Below the pieces are notes generated by a model. The model was not told the origin of the DNA. It ran no database searches and saw only the letters and a program-made list of their open reading frames with translations. A program made the position numbers and the translations under genes. Below are positions 1-6,862 of a DNA stretch of 10,345 bases, piece by piece; position 1 is the first letter of the stretch, and every line of letters begins with the position of its first letter. The stretch covers positions 1 to 10,345 of the forward strand of contig CAYQYP010000475.1 of the NCBI GenBank assembly GCA_964421755.1, written 5' to 3'. Origin of the DNA: CAVUUN01 sp964421755 (GTDB lineage: Bacteria; Acidobacteriota; UBA6911; RPQK01).

Positions 1-1
1 G

Positions 2-1030
2 CCGCTGGAGATCGCGAGCGGGAACATCGGCCTGGTCATGTACCTGAAGGTCTTCTGGCCTTCCATGACCGACTTTCAAATGAAGCTCGTGGCGGCAGGG
101 ATCGGGGTCATCCTCATAGTCGCCCTGTACCGGAAGATCACGGACATCGCGAAGATCATGCTGGGTCTCTGGATCACGATGATCGTGACGACAGGCTGGG
201 TCATCCTGACCGGTATCTTCGCCTTTGACCCGAGTCTGGCCTTCGACCTGCCCCCGAACGCCTTTCGGCTGGACACCGGATTTCTGAAGGGACTCGGGGA
301 AGGGTCGGCCAACGTTCTCTACCTGTACCTCGGCTACTACCAGGTTTGCTATCTCGGATCGGAGATCAAGAACCCCGGCCGGACCATCCCTCGCGCCGTC
401 ATTCTGTCGATTATTGGAGTGACGATCATTAACGTCCTCATGTCCTTCGGCTTCATAGGCGTGGTTCCCTGGCGTGAAGCGATCCGTTCGGAGTTTATTG
501 GCGCTACGTTTATGGAATCGGTTTACGGGCCTTGGGCTGCATACCTGCTGGCCGGCCTGATCATCATCACTGCTTTTGCCTCGATTTACGCACTGCTTCT
601 CGGGTACTCGCGTGTGCCTTACGCGGCCGCTCAAGATGGGGTATTTTTCAAATCGATCGCGGTTCTGCACCCGACCAAGGAATTCCCCTACCGCTCGCTC
701 CTCTTGATCGGTTTCGGGGCCATCGTCGCCAGCTTTTTCCCTCTGGCCCAGGTCATCATGGCCCTGATGGCGGCGCGGATCCTGATTCAGTTCATAGCTC
801 AGTGCGTCGCCGTTTTCCTGATCAGGGCGAGGCGGCCGGACATCGAGCGGCCCTTCAAGATGTGGTTTTTCCCTCTGCCCGCGATCATCTCCATGGCGGG
901 CTATCTGTACGTCTTTTCGTCGCTCGGCCTGATGATGATCCTGTTCGGTGTGCTGACGCTTGTCCTCGGCGCAGCAGTCTTTCTGATCATGTCGTGGCAG
1001 AAGCGCGAATGGCCGTTCGGGGCCAGTTAG
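2..1030 (+). CDS. APC-family amino acid permease, 3' part (5' end outside window)
   Basis: Integral inner-membrane transporter of the amino acid-polyamine-organocation (APC) superfamily, expected to import amino acids or related amines by proton or cation coupling. An ATG occurs at 38, but the frame stays open to the window edge and reads PLEIASGNIGLVM before it, so the gene almost certainly begins upstream. About 342 residues are visible against roughly 450 for the family. Numbering from the ATG at 38, hydrophobic helices follow one another from residue 15 to 325. The APC signature YYQVCYLGSEIKNPGRTIPR lies at about residues 100-119 and YSRVPYAAAQDGVF near 190, matching the conserved helix 6-7 region and the following loop. 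The substrate cannot be told. The stop codon lies inside the left end of the 171-bp palindrome. The next gene is convergent. Confidence 0.9.
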   Translation, partial: PLEIASGNIGLVMYLKVFWPSMTDFQMKLVAAGIGVILIVALYRKITDIAKIMLGLWITMIVTTGWVILTGIFAFDPSLAFDLPPNAFRLDTGFLKGLGEGSANVLYLYLGYYQVCYLGSEIKNPGRTIPRAVILSIIGVTIINVLMSFGFIGVVPWREAIRSEFIGATFMESVYGPWAAYLLAGLIIITAFASIYALLLGYSRVPYAAAQDGVFFKSIAVLHPTKEFPYRSLLLIGFGAIVASFFPLAQVIMALMAARILIQFIAQCVAVFLIRARRPDIERPFKMWFFPLPAIISMAGYLYVFSSLGLMMILFGVLTLVLGAAVFLIMSWQKREWPFGAS

Positions 1031-1197
1031 TCGCTAATGGCGACAATCCGCGCGCTCCGCAAACTACGCTGTGCTTGCGGTTCTGTTCGGCTCGGCAACG
1101 CAGGCCACGGAGCTCCGACGGTTGGGTCGCCGAGCTGAACAGAACCGCAAACGCAGCGTTTTTCGCGAAGTGCGCGGATTGTCTCCGTATCAACTAA
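1027..1197. repeat. 171-bp imperfect palindrome between convergent genes
   Basis: The sequence from TTAGT (1027-1031) to ACTAA (1193-1197) folds back on itself around a central GGAGCTCC at 1109-1116. My hand alignment of the two about 86-nt arms pairs roughly three quarters of positions with one single-base gap. The best blocks are GACAATCCGCGC at 1042-1053 with its complement at 1172-1183, and TTGCGGTTCTGTTC at 1075-1088 with its complement at 1137-1150. Both block pairs share the same centre at 1112.5. It fills most of the gap between the permease and the DUF1080 gene and includes the permease stop codon. It could be a mobile palindromic repeat (MITE or REP-like) or a bidirectional terminator structure; no uridine tract follows it. 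Short open frames here are not convincing genes. Confidence 0.8.
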
Positions 1198-1246
1198 ACA
1201 CGCGCGGAAAGACCAGTAGCTTTACTGCCCGGTTGGCGTGAGCCGG

Positions 1247-1954
1247 TCAGTAGACCTTCAGCGTGATGTCCTTGAACTCGACTTTCATCGCCGGGCCGCG
1301 GTGCAGCTGGAATGCGAGGATCCCTTCAAGGGACCGCTTCTCGGCGTCTTCGTCAGTCAAGTCAGCCGTCACTATCCCGTTCACCTTGTGAACGATCCGA
1401 TTGCCGCGGCAGATGATCTGGTACTCGTTCCAGTCCTTAATCTTTATTGCTGTCCGGATCTTCTGTGGATCATTTACCTGTTCGGTCGCCGTCTTCTTAG
1501 TTCCAGCGGCGAGCGCGACCTTCTCCCCCACGCCTGCAATGATGCCGCGGCCCCGTTCTTCGTAGACGATTCCGGTGTACCTGTTGGCCTCGTCCATGTC
1601 GGCCTGATATCCGCCCGCAATCCAGGTTTCGCGTTTGCCGTCCTTCAAACCGAGGTCCTTGCTGCGATACTGGATCCCGGAGTTGTTGTTTTCCAATCGG
1701 AACATGAGACGGAGCTCAAAGTCCTTCAGGACGCCACCCGTCCAGATGAGGAAAGAGTTATCCTTAAGTGGATCGTCAGCCGATGTCCGGCCGACGATGG
1801 CGCCATCGCGAACGGACCAGAGCTTCGGGTCTCCGTCCCACCCGGTCAGGTCCTTCCCGTTGAACAGTGTCTGGCCTGCGACTTGCGCGGCCGCCAGCGC
1901 CGTCAGTGCTCCGAAAATTACAGCTGCCACAGCATAAACTGCAAGTGTTCTCAT
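1247..1954 (-). CDS. Secreted DUF1080 (3-keto-disaccharide hydrolase-like) protein
   Basis: 235-residue exported protein of the DUF1080 family, a concanavalin-like beta-sandwich fold often found in proteins acting on carbohydrates; some members are annotated as 3-keto-disaccharide hydrolases. The start is the ATG at 1954, chosen because it opens a good Sec signal peptide (residues 1-23, ending AAA) directly before the domain. The same frame stays open far upstream, but that part lies antisense to npdG and is not protein-like. Family hallmarks are LFNGKDLTGW (29-38), the NNSGIQYRS strand (90-98), GGYQADM (114-120), DWNEYQIICRGNRIVHKVNG (174-193) and the C-terminal LAFQLHRGPAMKVEFKDI (213-230). 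It is divergent from npdG, about 97 nt between start codons, and probably unrelated to F420 metabolism. The enzymatic role is inferred from the family only; no catalytic residue can be assigned by eye. Confidence 0.88.
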   Translation of the reverse strand: MRTLAVYAVAAVIFGALTALAAAQVAGQTLFNGKDLTGWDGDPKLWSVRDGAIVGRTSADDPLKDNSFLIWTGGVLKDFELRLMFRLENNNSGIQYRSKDLGLKDGKRETWIAGGYQADMDEANRYTGIVYEERGRGIIAGVGEKVALAAGTKKTATEQVNDPQKIRTAIKIKDWNEYQIICRGNRIVHKVNGIVTADLTDEDAEKRSLEGILAFQLHRGPAMKVEFKDITLKVY

Positions 1955-1961
1955 GTTTCCG

Positions 1962-2051
1962 TCTTGCCTCGTGGCCAGTGATTGTACTGCGAAAGTTGCG
2001 CGCTTGCAGCCTGGGGTTTCATCTGGTTGAATCGGAACCACGGAGGCAAGA
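1962..2051. promoter_or_regulatory. Divergent intergenic region with inverted repeat at both translation starts
   Basis: The 97-nt gap between the DUF1080 gene and npdG must hold both promoters. Its two edges carry nearly the same sequence in opposite orientation: 1962-1974 (TCTTGCCTCGTGG) is the complement of 2038-2051 (CCACGGAGGCAAGA) except for one inserted base. The right copy contains the npdG ribosome binding site GGAGG (2042-2046), 5 nt before its ATG. The left copy places GAGG about 12 nt before the DUF1080 ATG, a poor spacing. No convincing -35/-10 pair could be picked. It may be a shared operator, a leader-pairing element or chance likeness of two ribosome binding sites. Confidence 0.35.
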
Positions 2052-2741
2052 ATGGCAGACGGTCCAATCGATGCAAAAATCGGGATAATCGGGGGTACGG
2101 GGCACGAGGGCTCGGGTTTGGCCCTGCGTTTTGCGCACGCAGGGTTCAGCGTCGGGATCGGCTCCCGCTCCGAGCCGAGGGCGCTCGCTCGGGCCCGTGA
2201 GCTTGCGGTCGCGCTGAGAAGCGCTGGCCGATCCGCCAACCTCACCGGGATGTCCAATTCGGAGCTTCTCGATTTTGCCGATGTATTTTTCCTGACCGTT
2301 CCTTTCGCGTCAGCCCCGGACACGGTTTCCGGCCTTTCCTTTCCGCCGGGCAAGATCCTGGTCGACACGACGGTCCCTGTCTCGTTTTCAGGAGGGCGGC
2401 CCTCCGTGGTGAGCCTCGAGGAGGGGTCATCCAGCGAGCGGATCGCCCGCCTTCTCCCCGCGACAGTCCGGCTGGTGGCGGCTTTCAAGACGATTCCGGC
2501 GCGACTGCTTTCTGATGTAGACACTCCGCTCGACTGCGATGTTTTCGTCTGCGGCGATGACGACGGAGCGCGAACGGAAGTTATGCGTCTGTGTGAAGCA
2601 TTCCCCGGTCTGCGGGCGGTGAACGCCGGAAGACTGGCCAACGCCGCCACGGTCGAGCGCATGTCGGCGCTCGCCATCGAGCTCAATTTGAGGTACAAGG
2701 TGAAATACAACCGCTGGCGACTGGTGGGACTCGAGCAATGA
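2052..2741 (+). CDS. npdG: NADPH-dependent F420 reductase (F420H2:NADP+ oxidoreductase)
   Basis: 229-residue cytosolic enzyme that moves hydride between NADP(H) and coenzyme F420, here probably making F420H2 from NADPH for F420-dependent reductases. The N-terminal Rossmann motif GIIGGTGHEGSGLALR (11-26) and GSRS (37-40), which contacts the NADPH 2'-phosphate, match the Fno/NpdG family. Further hallmarks are LTVPF (81-85), AAFKTIPA (143-150), VCGDDD (166-171), and NAGRLANAATVERMSALAIE (191-210). The length fits the family (about 210-230). The start is well set: GGAGG at 2042-2046 lies 5 nt before the ATG. It is the first gene of a tight operon; its stop overlaps the cofD start as ATGA (2738-2741). 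The usual Asn or His before TIP is Lys (K146) here, a small departure of unknown effect. Confidence 0.93.
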   Translation: MADGPIDAKIGIIGGTGHEGSGLALRFAHAGFSVGIGSRSEPRALARARELAVALRSAGRSANLTGMSNSELLDFADVFFLTVPFASAPDTVSGLSFPPGKILVDTTVPVSFSGGRPSVVSLEEGSSSERIARLLPATVRLVAAFKTIPARLLSDVDTPLDCDVFVCGDDDGARTEVMRLCEAFPGLRAVNAGRLANAATVERMSALAIELNLRYKVKYNRWRLVGLEQ

Positions 2742-3688
2742 CCAAAGTGGTGTGTCTTTCGGGTGGAATCGGAGGTGCCAAGCTTGCCCTCGGTCTCTCC
2801 AAGGTTCTCGCACCAAAGCAGCTGACGGTTATTGCGAATACCGGGGATGATATCGAGCTGCTTGGGCTGCGAATCTGCCCGGACGTTGACACCCTTCTGT
2901 ATACCCTCTCCGACCGGGTCAATCCGGAGACCGGTTGGGGCCTTGCCGGGGATACCTTCCAGTGCCTGAAGCAGCTGGGTGCCTACGGCTGGGATGCGTG
3001 GTTCGCCTTGGGAGATGTCGACCTCGCGACTCATCTCTGGCGCACGAATATGCTCCGGCGAGGGATCTCGCTGAGCGACGTCACCGGGCGGCTCGCCCGA
3101 CGTCTTGGCGTCAAGCTGCGGATCCTACCGGCAAGCGAGCATTTCGCCCCGACGATGATCGTCACCACCGAAGGCCGGAGACTGCATTTGCAGGAGTACC
3201 TGGTTGGTTTGAACTGCCGCCCGGTTGTGCGCGAAGTGACTTATTCGAACGTGGAACGCGCGCGGCCGGGGAAAGGGGTGCTGGACGCCTTGGCGAACGC
3301 GGATCTCATCATTATCGCCCCCAGCAATCCGCTGATCAGCATCGGCCCGATACTTGCAGTCCCCGGCATCCGGGAGGTCTTGACCGCTCGCCGGGCGAAG
3401 TGCCTGGCCGTAAGCCCGATCGTTGTCGGGAAGGCGTTGAAGGGGCCCTTGGCCAAGATGATGATAGAGCTCGGGATGCCGGTCTGTGCGGCAACGGTCG
3501 CCCAATTGTATTGCGACGTGGCGGGTTGCCTTGTGCTTGACGAAGCGGATCGCGATCAGATCCCACAGATCGACGCCCAGGGAATCCGAGCGGTTGCGCT
3601 GCCAACCGTTATGAAGACTCTCGAAGACAAGATCGAACTGGCAAGGGGACTGCTGGAAATCTCCCAGCCGGGCGAGGAGTTAACGTGA
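2738..3688 (+). CDS. cofD: 2-phospho-L-lactate transferase (CofD/FbiA)
   Basis: 316-residue cytosolic transferase that attaches the activated phospho-carboxylate made by CofC to the deazaflavin FO, giving F420-0 (from phospholactate) or dehydro-F420-0 (from phosphoenolpyruvate). The sequence does not decide which donor is used. Conserved blocks are present throughout: SGGIGGAKLALGL (8-20), the phosphate and FO pocket; NTGDDIELLGLRICPDVDTL (34-53); GWGLAGDTF (66-74); HLWRTNMLRRG (99-109), near the usual FO-binding region; APSNPLISIGPILAVPGIRE (194-213); and AVSPIVVGKALKGPLAKMM (224-242). The length is typical (about 310-330). The ATG overlaps the npdG stop by 4 nt and the TGA overlaps the cofC GTG start by 4 nt, so translational coupling is likely across all three genes. 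Confidence 0.96.
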   Translation: MTKVVCLSGGIGGAKLALGLSKVLAPKQLTVIANTGDDIELLGLRICPDVDTLLYTLSDRVNPETGWGLAGDTFQCLKQLGAYGWDAWFALGDVDLATHLWRTNMLRRGISLSDVTGRLARRLGVKLRILPASEHFAPTMIVTTEGRRLHLQEYLVGLNCRPVVREVTYSNVERARPGKGVLDALANADLIIIAPSNPLISIGPILAVPGIREVLTARRAKCLAVSPIVVGKALKGPLAKMMIELGMPVCAATVAQLYCDVAGCLVLDEADRDQIPQIDAQGIRAVALPTVMKTLEDKIELARGLLEISQPGEELT

Positions 3689-4359
3689 CCAACGCATCTC
3701 CCGTCGTCCTGGTGCCTGTGAAGGATCCGGCGAAGGGAAAGCAGCGGCTTGCCGGCCTGTTCGCCCCCGAAGAGCGGACGGCGTTGATATGGACGATGTT
3801 TCGAGACGTGGCCCAGGCAATCCAGGACTGCCCGGCGGTCGGTCGGGTTGTGGTCGTCAGTCGGTCTTCGGAAGTCCTTCAGTTTGCCGCTCGCCGCGGG
3901 TGGACCGTGCTCGAAGAAGAAGTGCAGATGTCCGAGAGCCGATCGGTCGATTGGGCGAGCCGGCTGCTTCGTGAGGAGGGAGTCACCGCCGTCCTTCGAC
4001 TGCCCATCGACCTGCCGCTTCTGCAGGCGGCGGATATCGAATCGCTTCTGCACTCCACGATTGCCACTCCCGGTGCGCTCATTGTGCCGTCGAGTGACGG
4101 GAACGGCACCAACGCAATTCTCAGAAATCCCCCGGACGTCTTCCCATCGCGCTTTGGGCCCGACAGTTTCAGGCTGCATCAGGAGGAGGCCGCAATGGTG
4201 GGCGCCGCCGTCTCGATCGTGCAAAACGCACGCATCGCCGTCGATCTGGACACGCCTTCCGACATCCGCGATTTTCTCGAGGTTGGATCGGGCACCGCTA
4301 CTTTCGCCCTCCTGCAGGATCTTCGTGTCCATTCCAGGTTGAAACATGGGATCCTCTGA
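3685..4359 (+). CDS. cofC: Phospho-carboxylate guanylyltransferase (CofC/FbiD)
   Basis: 224-residue nucleotidyltransferase that uses GTP to activate 2-phospho-L-lactate, phosphoenolpyruvate or, in some bacteria, 3-phosphoglycerate for CofD. It begins with GTG at 3685, in a GTGA overlap with the cofD stop; GAGGAG at 3674-3679 gives a strong ribosome binding site 5 nt upstream. The N-terminal LVPVKDPAKGKQRLAGLF (9-26) is the GTP-binding motif, with the usual AKsRL varied to AKGKQRL. LPIDLPLL (106-113) is the metal-binding Asp-Pro-Leu region. SSDGNGTNAI (136-145), FGPDSFRLH (157-165) and AVDLDTPSDI (185-194) complete the family pattern. The substrate choice cannot be read by eye; it sets whether normal or 3PG-type F420 is made. 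The last 14 nt overlap cofE. Confidence 0.94.
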   Translation: MTNASPVVLVPVKDPAKGKQRLAGLFAPEERTALIWTMFRDVAQAIQDCPAVGRVVVVSRSSEVLQFAARRGWTVLEEEVQMSESRSVDWASRLLREEGVTAVLRLPIDLPLLQAADIESLLHSTIATPGALIVPSSDGNGTNAILRNPPDVFPSRFGPDSFRLHQEEAAMVGAAVSIVQNARIAVDLDTPSDIRDFLEVGSGTATFALLQDLRVHSRLKHGIL

Positions 4360-5101
4360 AATCAGGATTGTGCCTATCACCTGTCTTCCGGAGATCCAGG
4401 CTGGTGACCAGCTGGCGGCGCTCATTGAACGGGCGCTCGTGGATTGCGGGCTTCGAATCCGCGATAGCGACATCCTTGTTTTGGCACAGAAAGTGGTTTC
4501 AAAAGCGGAGGGTCGCCTGGTCCCGCTGGCGGCAATCGAGCCCTCTAGACGCGCGCGTGAGTGGGCAAGCGAGCACGGACGGGATGCGAGGGTCATCGAG
4601 CTCGTTTTTCGTGAAGCGAAGCAACTGATTCGGGCGGAGCAGGGGGTGATCATCACCGAGACCCGCCACGGCTTTATCTGCGCTAATGCGGGCATCGATA
4701 CCTCCAATGTTCCGCCCGGATGCGCGCTGCTCCTACCCGAGGACCCGGACGCGTCCGCCGAACGGCTCCGGGCAGAACTGGGCCTCCGTCTGGGTCACGA
4801 TCTGGGCGTGATCATTTCGGACACGTTCGGCAGGCCTTGGCGCGAAGGGCTAGTCAACGTCGCCCTCGGGGTGGCTGGTTTGTCACCGGTCACCGACTAC
4901 CGGGGGACGCCCGACGCCTTTGGAAAATGTCTGAAAATGACGGTGATTGCCACAGCCGATGAGCTCGCCGCCGCGGCGGAGCTTGTCATGGGCAAGGCGA
5001 ACCGGGTCCCTGCGGTCCTGATTCGCGGTTTTGAGCACGAGCCGGCCCAGGGGTCCGGCAAGGAGTTGCTGCGCCGCGCCGACCGGGACCTGTTCCGGTA
5101 A
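4346..5101 (+). CDS. cofE: Coenzyme F420-0:L-glutamate ligase (CofE, single-domain)
   Basis: 251-residue GTP-dependent ligase that adds gamma-linked L-glutamates to F420-0, giving the retained cellular cofactor. Blocks include LAQKVVSKAEGR (46-57), RHGFICANAGIDTSNVPPG (107-125), LPEDPDASAERLR (130-142), VIISDTFGRPWREGLVNVAL (155-174), TDYRGTPDAFGKCLKMTVIA (183-202), and ADELAAAAELVMGKANRVPA (204-223). It ends in DRDLFR, as stand-alone CofE proteins do. The length matches archaeal CofE; the C-terminal nitroreductase-like domain of actinobacterial FbiB, which reduces dehydro-F420-0, is absent. The ATG at 4346 lies inside cofC and has only a weak upstream AGG, so coupling to cofC translation is likely. 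It is the last gene of the operon; the next gene is convergent and no clear terminator is visible. Confidence 0.95.
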   Translation: MGSSEIRIVPITCLPEIQAGDQLAALIERALVDCGLRIRDSDILVLAQKVVSKAEGRLVPLAAIEPSRRAREWASEHGRDARVIELVFREAKQLIRAEQGVIITETRHGFICANAGIDTSNVPPGCALLLPEDPDASAERLRAELGLRLGHDLGVIISDTFGRPWREGLVNVALGVAGLSPVTDYRGTPDAFGKCLKMTVIATADELAAAAELVMGKANRVPAVLIRGFEHEPAQGSGKELLRRADRDLFR

Positions 5102-5105
5102 ACAC

Positions 5106-5139
5106 GGACGGACACGGACCGATATGGACGGACACGGAC
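5106..5139. repeat. Short direct repeat after cofE
   Basis: GGACGGACACGGAC occurs exactly at 5106-5119 and again at 5126-5139, a 20-nt period, starting 5 nt after the cofE stop codon. Each copy is itself built of GGAC/GGACAC steps, so this looks like a decayed simple tandem repeat. It lies in the 103-nt gap between convergent genes. No hairpin or function is evident. Confidence 0.6.
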
Positions 5140-5204
5140 AGCATATAGCTGATCATCTCCGTTTTGGTTGGTGCCTGTCAGCGTTCTCCGGGTCAGCCGG
5201 GCCC

Positions 5205-6344
5205 CTAGCCCCGGTAGCTGATCCGGTAAACAACCCCCGCCTCGTCATCCGACAGCAGGAGTGCTCCGTCGGGCATCACGAGGACATCGACCGGTCGTCC
5301 CCATGCGTCGTCACCTTGCAGCCAGCCCTCGGCGAACACCTTGTAATCGACGGCTCGGTTGCCCTCCAGCGTCACGACCATGACCCTGTATCCGATCGGA
5401 ACCGAGCGGTTCCACGAGCCGTGCTCGGCGACGAAGATCTGGTTGCGGTATGTCTCAGGGAACATCTTGCCGGTATAGAAGCGCATGCCGAGCGCGGCGA
5501 CATGTGGGCCGAGCTTCTGCACCGGAGGCGTAAACCCGGAACAGGGACGCCCCGATCCAAATTCCGGATCTGCGATGTCCCCTCCATGGCAGAACGGAAA
5601 CCCGAAGTGCATCCCTGCCTTCGGAGCGTGGTTGAGCTCGTCCGGCGGACGGTTGTCGCCCAGCATGTCCCGCCCATTGTCGGTAAACCAGAGTTCCCTG
5701 GTTTGCGGATGCCAGTCAAAGCCGACCGTGTTCCGGACGCCGCTGGCGAATACCTCAAGGCCGCTTCCGTCCGGCTTGATGCGGGTGATTGAGGCGTAAC
5801 GTTTGTCCTCGCGCGAACAGATGTTACACGGTGCACCGACCGGAACGTACAGCCAGCCGTCCGGACCAAAGGCAATGAACTTCCAGCCGTGGTGCTCGTC
5901 GGTCGGATAGGAGTCGATGACGACCGCCGGCTTCGGAGGATTTTGAAGCTGCTTTTCGATATTGTCGAAGCGGGTCACCCGATTGATTTCGGCTACGTAG
6001 AGCGAGCCGTCACGGAAAGCGACGCCGTTCGGTTCGTTGAGCCCGCGGGCGATTGTGTGAACCGCGTCCGCTCTTCCGTCCTGGTTCTCGTCGCGTACCG
6101 CGTAGACGCTCTCGTGGCGGGTCCCTACAAAGATCGTTCCGTCCGCTCCCCGAGCGAGCGACCGGGCGTTTGGGACAGCATCGGAGAACACTTCGATCCT
6201 GAACCCCTGGGGCAGCTTCAGCAAGTTCAGGGGCAATTTGGAACTCGAACCGTGTTGGGCATCCGAACTCCCGGGATTGCAGAAAACGGTGAAGAGAAGG
6301 GTTAGAAGGGCGAGTCCGAGACGAGCCAGCGGTTGGATTTTCAT
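5205..6344 (-). CDS. Secreted PQQ-type glucose/sorbosone dehydrogenase-like protein
   Basis: 379-residue exported beta-propeller protein of the soluble glucose/sorbosone dehydrogenase family, whose studied members oxidise sugars in the periplasm with PQQ and calcium. The start is the ATG at 6344, which opens a clear Sec signal peptide (hydrophobic residues 8-21, processing near 30). The family's PQQ-pocket pattern is visible: the His pair in DEHHGWKFIAFGPDGWLYV (149-167; H151/H152), the Arg-Asn in SGVRNTVGFDW (201-211; R204, N205), and TDNGRDMLGDNRPPDELN (221-238), matching the calcium-site and DDElN region. AEHGSWNRS (306-314) and a final blade at 348-377 close the propeller. Cys at 173, 176, 252 and 268 could form disulphides. 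Its substrate is unknown, and no PQQ synthesis gene is nearby. The DoxX gene lies 79 nt upstream on the same strand, so both may be co-transcribed. Confidence 0.88.
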   Translation of the reverse strand: MKIQPLARLGLALLTLLFTVFCNPGSSDAQHGSSSKLPLNLLKLPQGFRIEVFSDAVPNARSLARGADGTIFVGTRHESVYAVRDENQDGRADAVHTIARGLNEPNGVAFRDGSLYVAEINRVTRFDNIEKQLQNPPKPAVVIDSYPTDEHHGWKFIAFGPDGWLYVPVGAPCNICSREDKRYASITRIKPDGSGLEVFASGVRNTVGFDWHPQTRELWFTDNGRDMLGDNRPPDELNHAPKAGMHFGFPFCHGGDIADPEFGSGRPCSGFTPPVQKLGPHVAALGMRFYTGKMFPETYRNQIFVAEHGSWNRSVPIGYRVMVVTLEGNRAVDYKVFAEGWLQGDDAWGRPVDVLVMPDGALLLSDDEAGVVYRISYRG

Positions 6345-6423
6345 AATTCCGTAAAAGGAAGGTCCAGACGAACGAGGTTCAAGGCGCGAGGCCACGGAAG
6401 GCGCACGACGATTCAGCGGCGCG

Positions 6424-6837
6424 TCATCGAAAGATGCGACGAGTCGTCCCTCGCGTGCCCCACATCGAATCAAGAGCCAGACGGCCACCGCCTTCGGCCA
6501 TGATGAACAGAAAAACGAACATGTAGAGCAGGGCGAGTTCGCCCCCGTTTTGAATCGGCCAGGTGCCTCGGCCGGCGTGGGCGTACAAGTAAGCGACCGC
6601 CATCTGACCCGCTGCAAGGAAAGCCATGTAACTGGTCAGGAGGCCAAGTGCGATGCAGATGCCGGTCACGAACTCGACGACTCCTGCAACACCCATGAGG
6701 CTGGCCAATGGCACCCGTTTGCCGCCAAAAAGACCAAAGAGTTTCTGCGCGCCGTGAAACCAGAATAGAACCCCGGCGAAAAACCGTAACAGGGTATACA
6801 TGGGTGTGCGCATTGTGGCAGCGGTGTTAGAGAGCAT
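6424..6837 (-). CDS. DoxX-family membrane protein
   Basis: 137-residue protein with four predicted membrane helices (about residues 14-30, 44-65, 68-87 and 100-116), typical of the DoxX/DoxD-like family. The name comes from a subunit of archaeal thiosulfate:quinone oxidoreductase, but most bacterial members have no proven function; links to redox or thiol stress are reported for some. The N-terminal RFFAGVLFWFHGAQKLFG (18-35) is the family hallmark, followed by GVVEFVTGICIALGLLT (52-68). The start is the ATG at 6837 because GAGGAGG lies 6 nt upstream (6844-6850); a TTG at 6852 in frame would place this ribosome binding site inside the coding region. It is divergent from the PPOX gene across 137 nt and probably the first gene of a two-gene transcript with the sugar dehydrogenase. 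Confidence 0.87.
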   Translation of the reverse strand: MLSNTAATMRTPMYTLLRFFAGVLFWFHGAQKLFGLFGGKRVPLASLMGVAGVVEFVTGICIALGLLTSYMAFLAAGQMAVAYLYAHAGRGTWPIQNGGELALLYMFVFLFIMAEGGGRLALDSMWGTRGTTRRIFR

Positions 6838-6862
6838 GTTGCGCCTCCTCAACTTTATGACA

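Noticed and set aside
987..1193. A short open frame on the - strand across the palindrome
   Set aside because: It is made almost wholly of the inverted repeat and has no domain, signal or ribosome binding site.
532..1197. A 221-codon open frame on the + strand overlapping the permease end
   Set aside because: It runs out of phase through permease sequence and then the palindrome; composition is Arg/Pro/Ala-rich as expected of a shadow frame.
1955..3034. A long upstream extension of the DUF1080 frame on the - strand
   Set aside because: It lies fully antisense to npdG and cofD, is low-complexity and Arg/Ser-rich, and shows no family resemblance. The signal peptide at 1954 fixes the true start.
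3556..4707. A 383-codon open frame on the - strand
   Set aside because: Antisense to cofD, cofC and cofE, all of which have clear family motifs; high GC keeps the opposite strand open by chance.
6838..6852. TTG start giving a longer DoxX protein
   Set aside because: It would place the strong GAGGAGG ribosome binding site inside the coding region; the ATG at 6837 sits 6 nt from that site.
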